Source of the DNA: Histomonas meleagridis | Lineage: Eukaryota; Parabasalia; Tritrichomonadida; Dientamoebidae | NCBI GenBank assembly: GCA_020186115.1 | Contig: WSYJ01000186.1 | Span: 3,269,501 to 3,333,500 of the forward strand | Direction: 5' to 3' | Length of the DNA: 64,000 nucleotides | Shown here: positions 1-8,419 of the stretch, piece after piece | Numbering within the stretch: the stretch's first letter is position 1 | Layout: each line of letters starts with the position of its first letter | The notes under the pieces: generated by a model | What the model was told of the DNA's origin: nothing | What the model saw: only the letters and a program-made list of their open reading frames with translations | Databases searched by the model: none | Made by a program: the position numbers and the translations under genes

Positions 1-1377
1 AGATATTAATTTTGGTAATACCATTATAAGTTTTACATTTGTTTGATCATTGACCAGTTCATCCAATACTTTATCGAAAAGTGCCTGCGCATCGGTTTTT
101 TTAATTATCAAAACCAATTCTTTTTCATTAATTTCATTTTTCGTTAATAAATTTATTACATTATCTAAGTCATAACAATATTTTGTACGGTCAAGTAGGA
201 AATTAAAGATTTTTATGGCTTCTTTTGCCATGTTTTCTGTTTCTGTCTCAATGATTTCAAGTAATTTTTGGATTAATTTATCGATAAAGAATTCATTATC
301 ATCAAATTCGACAAGTTTCTTAATTAAAGCTCGAATGATTTCGAAAAATGAAAATGGTATAGGGATTGCTTTAATAATTTTCTCATAAATTAAGTCAAGC
401 TGTTTCATATAATTAATGTTTTCAATCATTGTTATATAAAAGCGTGAAAAATTTGCTTTTTTTTTGGACATTTCAACTTGATTTGCTATAATTACATTAA
501 TTATTTCTTGTGAAAGTAAATCATTATCAAGTAATATCTTTACGATTGATTCCTTAGATTCAAGTGAACCATTTCTAAATAAAACTTCGAAAAAAATCGG
601 ATTTTGAATCAGTTTAGTAAAACAGTCGCGGAACGTTTCTAATTTGCTATAACCAAATAACAAATCTGTAAAACTATTTTTGCTGGAATTAGCTAATGGG
701 ACAATAAGATTAAATAAACTTTGAAGAAATAATTTATTGGCAGAATGTGAAATTGGTAATGTAATGCGTAAAAGATTTAATGCATTTGATAATATGACAA
801 CTGAATTAATAGGTATCGACTCAAGAACACGAAATGTAATGTCGAAAAAGTTACGTAAAGGAAAATCAGGATCAAGTCGATTAAGATTGGAGCAAATGAT
901 AAGTATAGGAATAAGTTGGTCAAGCGATGTAATGTTAGGCATGTACTCAATGATTAGAGTTGTTCCATGAAGACCAAGAAAGTATTCATAAATTTTAAGA
1001 TTGTTTTTCTTTTGATTTGTTTTCCAGGTACTATAAATTCCAACACCTAAAACTTGAATTAAAACATTAATTGCACTCCAGTCTTTAGATAAAAGACCAT
1101 AAATACCAAGATGAATAAAAAGTTTTTTGTATTTTATTAACAAATTTTGTTGATTTTTGTTAACAATTTTTTTGCTTGTAAGTTCATTAATAATGATTTG
1201 AGGAACCTCTTTTATAAACTGATCTGAAAAAATTGCATATTCTGAAGGTAGGAAACCTGTCTGAGTAATATTATCAATAAAACCCCCTATAACTGAATAG
1301 TAATGTCGTAATTTGTTTACATCATGACAACTTTCTTTTAATGGTGTAATCCATTCATCGAAGGGGTTTTGGTTCAT
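1..1377 (-). CDS. Large helical protein, N-terminal part (cut by the window edge)
   Basis: Read on the minus strand, an ATG at 1377 opens a frame that stays open for about 459 codons to the left edge, so only the N-terminal part is present. It begins MNQNPFDEWITPLKESCHDV and continues as leucine-, isoleucine- and asparagine-rich alpha-helical sequence without obvious motifs, signal peptide or membrane segment. The pattern suggests an armadillo/HEAT-like solenoid. Long solenoids of this kind precede catalytic domains in some trichomonad ubiquitin hydrolases, but the catalytic part, if any, lies outside the window, so no function is assigned. Confidence 0.7.
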   Translation of the reverse strand, partial: MNQNPFDEWITPLKESCHDVNKLRHYYSVIGGFIDNITQTGFLPSEYAIFSDQFIKEVPQIIINELTSKKIVNKNQQNLLIKYKKLFIHLGIYGLLSKDWSAINVLIQVLGVGIYSTWKTNQKKNNLKIYEYFLGLHGTTLIIEYMPNITSLDQLIPILIICSNLNRLDPDFPLRNFFDITFRVLESIPINSVVILSNALNLLRITLPISHSANKLFLQSLFNLIVPLANSSKNSFTDLLFGYSKLETFRDCFTKLIQNPIFFEVLFRNGSLESKESIVKILLDNDLLSQEIINVIIANQVEMSKKKANFSRFYITMIENINYMKQLDLIYEKIIKAIPIPFSFFEIIRALIKKLVEFDDNEFFIDKLIQKLLEIIETETENMAKEAIKIFNFLLDRTKYCYDLDNVINLLTKNEINEKELVLIIKKTDAQALFDKVLDELVNDQTNVKLIMVLPKLIS

Positions 1378-2038
1378 TCTTTAGAATACGTTAAACCTTT
1401 GTAAAGTTTTGAAGTTTTTTTCAAATGTAAGATAACAAAATTTTGCATTACCATTTATGAAAAAATTTCAAATATTGCATATCTATGAGTCAAAGTAAAT
1501 CAGCTAACCATATTTCACACAAAATTGATCGATTTAACTGTTACTTTTTTTTGGGATTTCATTTTATTTCAGTTTACTTTTTTTTTTTTTTTTTTCCACA
1601 TCATTTTTTATTGTTTTTTATTCAAGAAGTAATTTAAATTATTGAAGATGGATACATATTAATTGTCCAATATAATAAATAATTTAAATATTTTTTCAAA
1701 CTAGGAATATTAAAAAGGCTAGAAAATATTTTTTATCTTAATGTAAATTCCTTGGATATCTAAGAAGTAATTTGACTGTATCTATTTGTAGGTACATTTC
1801 TATTGCACAATTATTTGTTTTTCTCGTTGTGTTTTGAATATTTTCAAATTAAGTTTTATATGTTCTTTAAGATTTATTCGAAGTTATTTGGAACCAAAAA
1901 TGTCGTTAATAATCATTAAGTTATAAAACCAAAATAAATGAATTTCATTGCAGTAAAACTAAAAACACATTCATTATACTAAAAACATTATATGTTTTTA
2001 ATGATATATTTTTCTGTAATTGTTTTTTATCGAACATT
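1378..2038. other. Intergenic, no gene seen
   Basis: AT-rich spacer between the 5' end of the left-edge gene and the 3' end of the DnaJ gene. It holds a run of 18 T at 1578-1595 and no open frame with coding character. Confidence 0.6.
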
Positions 2039-2938
2039 TTAGTCAGGCAAGTTTTGCGCTATATTTCTCTTTTGTTCTTCACTCAAATCATGTGGAAATG
2101 CTATGCTAAACTTAAACACAGCATCTCCTCTTCCTCCGCCTTTCCTGGGCATTCCTGCGCCTGTCACTCTGCAGTCTTCGTTCGGCGCAATTACGCTTTT
2201 GCTCTCAAATGTGACCGGTTTCCCATCAACGCCCATTCGCGAAACTTTAAGGCCACAGAGCGCCTGCTTCAACGAAATAACTTCTTCTGTTACAATGTCG
2301 TCGCCAACGCGTTTCCAAATGTCATGCGGCTTTTGTTTGATTACAAATTGTACATCTTGGGGTAACATACCTGGGATTTGATCACCTTCACCATCAAATG
2401 TAATTTTTGTACCTTCCTTCCAACCTGGAACAATGTTAAGGGAGAAAATCTTGGAATCTGGTACACCATTTATTGTACGTGTAAGTTTGAGATTTTTTGT
2501 GCAACCACTATAAAGCTGTTCAAGTGTTAAGCCAATTTCAAGAACGGCTGGTTGAGGCTTTCTTGGCTTGCGATTACGTCCGCGACCAAATGAAAATCCT
2601 CCCATATCACCAAAGCCGCCCATATCTCCAAAACCTCCCATGTTGAAGATATGAGAAAAGATATCTTGAGCGTTGCTGAAGTTAAATGAATAACCATTAC
2701 CGCCAATTCCAGACTTAAGACCTTCTTCACCAAATTGATCGTAAATTTTACGTTTCTCTGGGTCACTAAGAACATCATATGCTTCTGAAACTTCTTGGAA
2801 TTTAGCTTGTGCTTGAGCTTGATTATCTGGATTTTTATCTGGATGCCATTTCATTGCAAGCTTACGATAAGCACTTTTTAATTCTGCTGGAGTAGCATTA
2901 CGAGATACTCCAAGAATCTTATAGTAATCAGCTCCCAT
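2039..2938 (-). CDS. DnaJ/Hsp40 co-chaperone, type II (DNAJB/Sis1-like)
   Basis: This 299-residue cytosolic co-chaperone would stimulate Hsp70 ATPase activity and deliver substrates. Residues 4-70 form a J domain with the HPD tripeptide at residues 32-34. A Gly/Phe-rich linker (about 72-125) contains a tandem GGFGDM repeat. No CxxCxGxG zinc-finger repeats follow, which makes it type II, and the rest is the two beta-sandwich substrate domains plus a short end without a CaaX box. Length is close to Sis1/DNAJB1. The ATG at 2938 begins the J domain directly. It is divergently arranged with the Sec23-like gene (124 bp between starts). The cytosolic Hsp70 at 48.5 kb is the natural partner. Confidence 0.95.
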   Translation of the reverse strand: MGADYYKILGVSRNATPAELKSAYRKLAMKWHPDKNPDNQAQAQAKFQEVSEAYDVLSDPEKRKIYDQFGEEGLKSGIGGNGYSFNFSNAQDIFSHIFNMGGFGDMGGFGDMGGFSFGRGRNRKPRKPQPAVLEIGLTLEQLYSGCTKNLKLTRTINGVPDSKIFSLNIVPGWKEGTKITFDGEGDQIPGMLPQDVQFVIKQKPHDIWKRVGDDIVTEEVISLKQALCGLKVSRMGVDGKPVTFESKSVIAPNEDCRVTGAGMPRKGGGRGDAVFKFSIAFPHDLSEEQKRNIAQNLPD

Positions 2939-3062
2939 TTTATACCTAAAAGTTGGCTGGATGAAAACCGCTGAAATGAATATTTTACATTTTTTTTCTT
3001 ATTTTTCAAAAATTTCTATGAGTTATATCAAAAAGTAAAAGTGTTAAACTTGTTTACAAGAA

Positions 3063-4709
3063 ATGATTGATTCCTCTTTAAAAATATGGCCAAATAGTAA
3101 AGGACTAGCAGAAGAACTTGGAATAGAAATAATTTTACAAATAAGACCACTTTCAGAGAAACAACAACAACAACATCCCGATGAAAATCCAAAACAGTGT
3201 GCAAATTGCGGTGCTTATTTCACTTCTGTTTTCCTTCAGACATCGAATCCACAATGTCCATTTTGTGGCACTGTTGTGAAAACAGGTATTTCTACAGATT
3301 ATCTTATTGACAATTTTTACATAGATAAGCCACTGCCAGAAACTACTAAACTCTTTGTTGGCTTTGTATTTGACATGGACGCTATTGCAAATACACAAGA
3401 ACGGCTTAAAGAATATTTTTCCGTTGCACTTAATTCTATTTCACAGAATGAACGATTTTTCTGTGCTGTTATCTTTCCAAGATATATTTCCTTTTTGCGT
3501 GTTATTAATGGTAGTGTTAAAGGTATTAATTTCAGTTTTTCTCTTCCATTAAAAACAATTAGCATTGACTTCTCTTTTCTACTTAATGAAGCATATGATG
3601 TTCCTGTCATTCTCAAACATGTTCAAAGCCTTCAATCTTATTCCAATCAAGCCTTACACTCAATTCCAAATCTCTCATTTCTTTTTAACTCTGATTCCAG
3701 TTTCTTTAAAGTGTTAATGTTTTCCAGTAATTCACAACAACAAGGTGACATCACAGCCAATGTATCCGTTGATTGGATTACCTGTACCAAATCATCATCA
3801 CATGATGGTCTTTCGATTAATGTATTAGATTCTCATATATCTAACAATGCGAGCTTACAAGTCACCACATTAGTTCGAAGCTACTTTGATTCTAATGTCA
3901 TCTTTAAGCTTCACACTCGGATTTTCATCGGCAATCAGCTCGATGTAAACCCTTCAAATTTTCACAAAGTTTCAGTACCCAACGGTTATTCCCGTTTAAT
4001 TCGAGTTTCAATGCCCCGCGTATCGTTCAACACAAATGGCGTGCCGATACAAGTTGTATCCAATTTTATATTATTTGAAACCCAACATACACCACATCAA
4101 ATGCGCACAGTTACAAGCAAAGTATTTCCTACATCGCATGATTACTTACCAATTCTTGGCTCGCTTAGTCCAGGAATTTTAAATTTAGGCATTGAAGGTA
4201 TCCGAGAAAAATCGAATTTAATTCCACAATTATTACGTATATATAATAATAAGATATTACCAATCATGGCCGGCAAACGTGATGATGATATCTTCTTCTC
4301 ATTAATTCCACCATTACAAATGTTACTTAAGTTCTCTGTTTCTGCTGCGGTGCCAATGCAAGAAGAATTCATTGTCGATAAAGGAAAAGATTATTTGAGA
4401 TATACGACGGGAGTCTCTTTTTGGGCTTCCCAAAACTTTTTAATTGAGGAATTGGCCTTGTGGCCTTATGAGGTAAACGTCGCTTTGAATAAGCCGCCAA
4501 TTGTCGTAGCGGATTCGTTTTATGAAATTAAAGTGTACGCGAATGAGAACATCGATGATGAGAGTAAACTGGGAAAAGAGCTGAGGAAAAGAAAGTTGCA
4601 TAGGTTCCCAGTGCCAAAAGTGTACGTGGTGAATAGGGAAAAATTCGAATTGGAATGGCCGAAGCAGGAGAACGAATGTAAAACGATAGAATTGATGTTA
4701 AGACAATAA
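3063..4709 (+). CDS. Sec23/Sec24-like zinc-finger protein
   Basis: A 548-residue protein with a treble-cysteine zinc finger near its N-terminus (C46xxC49 and C65xxC68, CANCG...CPFCG), as in Sec23/Sec24 COPII coat subunits. The part after it reads as an alpha/beta trunk-like domain, then beta-sandwich and helical segments in the order expected for that family. Overall similarity is weak: it is shorter than a standard Sec23 (about 760 residues) and shows no clear gelsolin-like end. The best guess is a divergent ER-exit coat protein, peripheral on the cytosolic face of ER membranes. Other zinc-finger plus vWA-like proteins are possible. The stop reads TAAA. Confidence 0.5.
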   Translation: MIDSSLKIWPNSKGLAEELGIEIILQIRPLSEKQQQQHPDENPKQCANCGAYFTSVFLQTSNPQCPFCGTVVKTGISTDYLIDNFYIDKPLPETTKLFVGFVFDMDAIANTQERLKEYFSVALNSISQNERFFCAVIFPRYISFLRVINGSVKGINFSFSLPLKTISIDFSFLLNEAYDVPVILKHVQSLQSYSNQALHSIPNLSFLFNSDSSFFKVLMFSSNSQQQGDITANVSVDWITCTKSSSHDGLSINVLDSHISNNASLQVTTLVRSYFDSNVIFKLHTRIFIGNQLDVNPSNFHKVSVPNGYSRLIRVSMPRVSFNTNGVPIQVVSNFILFETQHTPHQMRTVTSKVFPTSHDYLPILGSLSPGILNLGIEGIREKSNLIPQLLRIYNNKILPIMAGKRDDDIFFSLIPPLQMLLKFSVSAAVPMQEEFIVDKGKDYLRYTTGVSFWASQNFLIEELALWPYEVNVALNKPPIVVADSFYEIKVYANENIDDESKLGKELRKRKLHRFPVPKVYVVNREKFELEWPKQENECKTIELMLRQ

Positions 4710-5056
4710 ATATTTTTATGTTTGTTTGAGTTAATTTTGGTTTTATTTAAAATAAATTTTCAAAATTTTAAGCAAAGTGAGTGACAAATATATAGAACTT
4801 TTCCAAGCTTGCGCAAAATGTTGTGTAATAACTAAATGACGTTTTATATAATACTTTAAGCTAAATTTGTTTTTTTTTTTTTAAAGCTTTAAAATCATAT
4901 AAATAAAGGTATTGAAATATCAGCTGAAGTAATCTGAAACTTTTTGAACATGATTTCAATTAAAAACGATCGAAAGTGCTGTAGCCTTAAAAATGTTTCA
5001 TGAGGAAAAGATTGAAAAAAAATATTTACATAACAAGTAAATTCATTATATAACAT
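4710..5056. other. Intergenic, convergent 3' ends
   Basis: Space between the converging 3' ends of the Sec23-like and SET genes. AT-rich, with a T10 run near 4870; nothing else seen. Confidence 0.6.
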
Positions 5057-6634
5057 TTACCGAATTTCTTGCATTTTCCTCTTGATAATGCAAGCATTAC
5101 AGTTACATTTATTATCCATTTTGAAGTTTTCACCATAAAACAAAGTCAATTCTTCTCCTCTATAAATTTTCCTCAGCGCAAAAATTCCGATTTGTGCAGT
5201 TTCCAATAGCGTCGACAAAATATAAATAGCGTAAGTATTTGGTTGTGAGAATCTTTTATCTCCATCTTTTAGCTCATGCGATTGATTAATAAACCTTCCA
5301 ATGTTACAATCATAAGTTGCATCATAACCATTTTGTGCCGTATAATCATTGAACTCGATTGCGAAGTAATATTCGGGGTTTGAGTCCTTATCAGCAACTA
5401 ATTTCCCTGCGTAAGTTGTAATCAAAGTTCCTATTTCAATGTCTTCTGTAGCATAAACGCCCCAACCTTTACCAGGAGAAAAAAAAAGTTGCAAATGTGG
5501 AAACGGACCTTTTTCTGTTAAACAATACGGACAATTCCGTTTACACGCACAATATTTATTACACTCAACAAGAATTACTGTTGCGCCATCGTTCAATAAA
5601 GTCATATCTTCGATGTTTATACGCGACGTATCTTTATCAGCCCAAATAAATGCGCCGATTTCATTCAAAGAATCTTTTATTGTCCGTCTTACACATTCAA
5701 GACTGTCAAGATTCGAATTGGGACAAAATCCAGAATAATTTTCATCTTCGATTTCAATCGATTCACAGATCGAATCATCAATCCAATGAACTTCGGCAAC
5801 GGAATTCGTTGATAATGTTGGCGGACATGAGCCATTAAATTTGTTTTCCCACTTAAAATGACAATATTTGGTAAGACCGTTTGAGATGTCATCGCCAAAT
5901 GCAATTTCAAAATCACCACATCGAACTCGAGTCCAAAAATTCCCATCGCTTAATGGATATCGTGTGAGATATGATACTAAAACATGGCGAAATTCGAATG
6001 AAAGTGGAAATTGTGGAAGATTATCTTTTCCATAAAATTTAAAGTTAAGTTCATCCTCATTAAATCGACCTTCATCTTCAACATGTCCATCTATGTAATG
6101 CGTGCTGCATTTAAAATATAGTTTTGGAAGAGGAACAGTATGTTCAATTGCTAATTGAAGAAAAGTGGGTGTAATGTTCCATTGAATTGGAGTTTTGTAT
6201 TTGGAATAAACTGGCGCGCGATAATGGCAATCACGTGCGATGGGGAAAAATACATTTGAAAACTTTAATGTTGTATCCTTACGACCAGTACAGACGCAAA
6301 ATGCCATCATTACTTTTTTAGGAAGTTCAGGTGATGGATATTCTAATTTAAGAATTTTGTGTATGGCTAGCATAAAGCCGAATTCTTCAGGTAAAAAGTC
6401 ATCAATAGGATACATTGCTAAAACACGATTACGAAAGAAATAAGGATCAAGCCATGCCGACCGAAAAACATGAACTAAGTTACTGACTGAATTTGGTGGT
6501 ATATCTGGATCATCATAAAAGTATGTTTCAAAATCACCAAAAGGATCCTCAAAAATAACATTGTCATTACAGCAATATCCAAAATAATCTTCTTGTTCAT
6601 GCTCTATTCTGTATCTTCCTTCTTCATTTTCCAT
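5057..6634 (-). CDS. SET-domain protein lysine methyltransferase
   Basis: A 525-residue protein whose C-terminal third is a SET domain. A cysteine cluster (CNKYCACKRNCPYC) stands where a pre-SET would be. Next come GKGWGVYA and TYAG of the SET-N part, the NIGRFINQS cofactor and active-site motif, GEELTLFYG, and a post-SET CNCNAC cluster at the very end. This arrangement matches Suv39/G9a-type histone methyltransferases acting in the nucleus with S-adenosylmethionine. The N-terminal 370 residues are acidic and aromatic-rich and not recognised; there is no chromodomain. The target lysine cannot be told from sequence. The stop reads TAAA. A TTAACGTTCTT element lies 22 nt upstream of the ATG. Confidence 0.88.
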   Translation of the reverse strand: MENEEGRYRIEHEQEDYFGYCCNDNVIFEDPFGDFETYFYDDPDIPPNSVSNLVHVFRSAWLDPYFFRNRVLAMYPIDDFLPEEFGFMLAIHKILKLEYPSPELPKKVMMAFCVCTGRKDTTLKFSNVFFPIARDCHYRAPVYSKYKTPIQWNITPTFLQLAIEHTVPLPKLYFKCSTHYIDGHVEDEGRFNEDELNFKFYGKDNLPQFPLSFEFRHVLVSYLTRYPLSDGNFWTRVRCGDFEIAFGDDISNGLTKYCHFKWENKFNGSCPPTLSTNSVAEVHWIDDSICESIEIEDENYSGFCPNSNLDSLECVRRTIKDSLNEIGAFIWADKDTSRINIEDMTLLNDGATVILVECNKYCACKRNCPYCLTEKGPFPHLQLFFSPGKGWGVYATEDIEIGTLITTYAGKLVADKDSNPEYYFAIEFNDYTAQNGYDATYDCNIGRFINQSHELKDGDKRFSQPNTYAIYILSTLLETAQIGIFALRKIYRGEELTLFYGENFKMDNKCNCNACIIKRKMQEIR

Positions 6635-6655
6635 TAAAAAAACAAATCTGGTAAC

Positions 6656-6666
6656 TTAACGTTCTT
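6656..6666. promoter_or_regulatory. AACGTYYTT-type upstream element (SET gene)
   Basis: The sequence TTAACGTTCTT lies 22 nt upstream of the SET gene ATG, inverted relative to the gene. It matches elements at 12105, 42594, 48393 and 52805. Role as promoter element is inferred from recurrence. Confidence 0.35.
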
Positions 6667-6752
6667 CCATTAGAATATAATAAACGGTCTCTTAACGTAC
6701 AGATGTTTTTTCCTGATTCAATGCAAGTACTTGATTTTTCATTATAAACAAT

Positions 6753-7318
6753 TTATGTTTTAAAGAAAAGTTTAATGCAGATTTTAAAAAAAATAAATAT
6801 TCTTTCTGTTTTTTTATTTAGTTTTTTTATACCTTTGAATACTGCCACATCAAAAACTTGTTTTACACAATCATTCGACAATGCTGAGCGTTCTACATAA
6901 TCAAATGCATTAATTTCTCGTGCCATATTTATTAATTCATCTTTACGAATGCATTGATCTGGGAGTATGAATTTTTTTAAATCTGATTTTGTACCAACAA
7001 GAAGAATTTCAGAGCTCTTCAAGTTCTTTTTGATTTCAGGATAGCACTTTGTTTTACATCTTTCAAGAGATGATCTATCTACAATTGAAAAACAAAGTAT
7101 AAAAATATATGTTTTCAGAAATAAAATTGCACCAAATTCTGCCATATCCAGCACGGTATAATATGAAATAAAATAATACAATTTATCATTGATTTTAATT
7201 CCTTTAAGGTCACAAGCTACTTCTGGAATATACCTTGTGGGAAATTCATTACAACAGAACCTGTAAATCAAAGAAGTTTTTCGTGTGTAATTATATCCAA
7301 TAAAAAGGCTAAAGCTGA
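6753..7318 (-). pseudogene. Decayed Rho-family small GTPase
   Basis: Reading minus from about 7318, the frame gives an N-terminal segment ending in RKTSLIYRFCCNEFPTRY that aligns with the Rho/Rac P-loop and switch I region. It is followed by FILCFSIVDRSSLE, PEIKKNL, LLVGTKSDL (G4 region, TKSD in place of TQID) and YVERSAL (G5). The second P-loop glycine is replaced by arginine (GYNYTRKT against GxxxxGKT), the switch II DTAGQE has become DMAEFG, there is no CaaX prenylation box, and no in-frame ATG lies between the domain and the upstream TGA. The simplest reading is a relic unable to bind nucleotide normally. A functional GTP-independent Rho-like protein with a missed N-terminal exon is the alternative. 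Confidence 0.65.
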
Positions 7319-7402
7319 CTATTGTGGGTTCATGAAGCCGTCACTTTTCAAAGATTATTTTTTCAATTCAAAAAAGCCGACCAAAATTATTGTTTAAATA
7401 AG

Positions 7403-8419
7403 ATGGATAAAAAAAATGATAACTTCATTGCAACACTTTGTAAACTTGAGCAAATCATATTTAACCTAAGGAAAGAAGATCTTATGGTGTCAATTGAACA
7501 AACAATGAAATTATATGATTCAAATTTTTCATACTCATATAATTCAATTATTAGTAATTTAATTTATTCTGCATTTTATGCACAAAAATATTCAAGTGAT
7601 TTGTATTTAAATTATTTAGAAGCTTTTCAAACAAAAGAAGAAGAATTTTTTAAGGAGAAAATAAATATTATTAAAAATTTTTGTAATTATTTATGTAAGA
7701 TTAAATCACAAGAATCATATTATTTAATTGAAAGAATGATTGAAAAAAATTTAATTAGTTCAAATGTTACTAAATTCATCAATTCTAAATATTTTGCACA
7801 TTATAAAACAGAATCAGAAAACAAAACAAATTATGATGCTAAAGAAGATTATTTTCATGAAAATTATGAAGAGCTTTCAAAGAATGATTTTGAACTTCAT
7901 AAGCAATTCATCAAAGAAGGACATAATCCAAATGAAATAGCAAAAATAATTCGAAATGATGAATTAGAAAAACTTCAAGAAATGTCATCACAAACAAATT
8001 TTTATTTTAATCAAGAAATAAAACCATCAATTTATGAAAGATGTGATTTTATAAATCAAAAAAATGTTACATTAATTGATTATGCAGCATTTTTTGGATC
8101 AGTTAAATGTTTTAAATATTTACTTATGAATGGTGCAAAAGTAATAAATGCAGGTAAATATGCAGTTGCAGGTGGAAATGAAGAAATCATTCATTTATGT
8201 GAACAAAATCATTCTTCATTTTTTAAAGCATATGAAACAGCAATTGAATTCCATCAAAATGATATTTTTAAATATATTTATGAAAACAAATTAGAAAAAT
8301 TGGATGGAAACATAAATAGTTTGGCACAATTTTGTATTAATAATAATTATGAAATACTTTCTTTTTTGGAAGAAGAAGGTATGAAAATAAATGATTCTAT
8401 CTTTAATGAAACAGCTTAA
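7403..8419 (+). CDS. Ankyrin protein, DUF3447-like N-terminal part
   Basis: The ATG at 7403 opens a 338-codon frame with the layout of the large trichomonad ankyrin family: an alpha-helical N-terminal region, then degenerate ankyrin units (TLIDYAAFFGSVKCFKYLLM, AVAGGNEEIIHLCEQ) as in DUF3447. The frame ends at a TAA (8417-8419) that falls inside an ankyrin unit (NETA-stop-IGNLLLVKHFF). The same frame then runs open to 8597 and encodes a proper repeat ending GIDLNHKDV. One nonsense codon therefore separates this part from the array that follows, so the gene is either disrupted, read through, or mis-sequenced here. Partner proteins are unknown. Confidence 0.7.
   Translation: MDKKNDNFIATLCKLEQIIFNLRKEDLMVSIEQTMKLYDSNFSYSYNSIISNLIYSAFYAQKYSSDLYLNYLEAFQTKEEEFFKEKINIIKNFCNYLCKIKSQESYYLIERMIEKNLISSNVTKFINSKYFAHYKTESENKTNYDAKEDYFHENYEELSKNDFELHKQFIKEGHNPNEIAKIIRNDELEKLQEMSSQTNFYFNQEIKPSIYERCDFINQKNVTLIDYAAFFGSVKCFKYLLMNGAKVINAGKYAVAGGNEEIIHLCEQNHSSFFKAYETAIEFHQNDIFKYIYENKLEKLDGNINSLAQFCINNNYEILSFLEEEGMKINDSIFNETA

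Noticed and set aside
737-970. Plus-strand 77-codon frame near the left edge
   Set aside because: Lies antisense within the long open minus-strand gene and has no family-like sequence.
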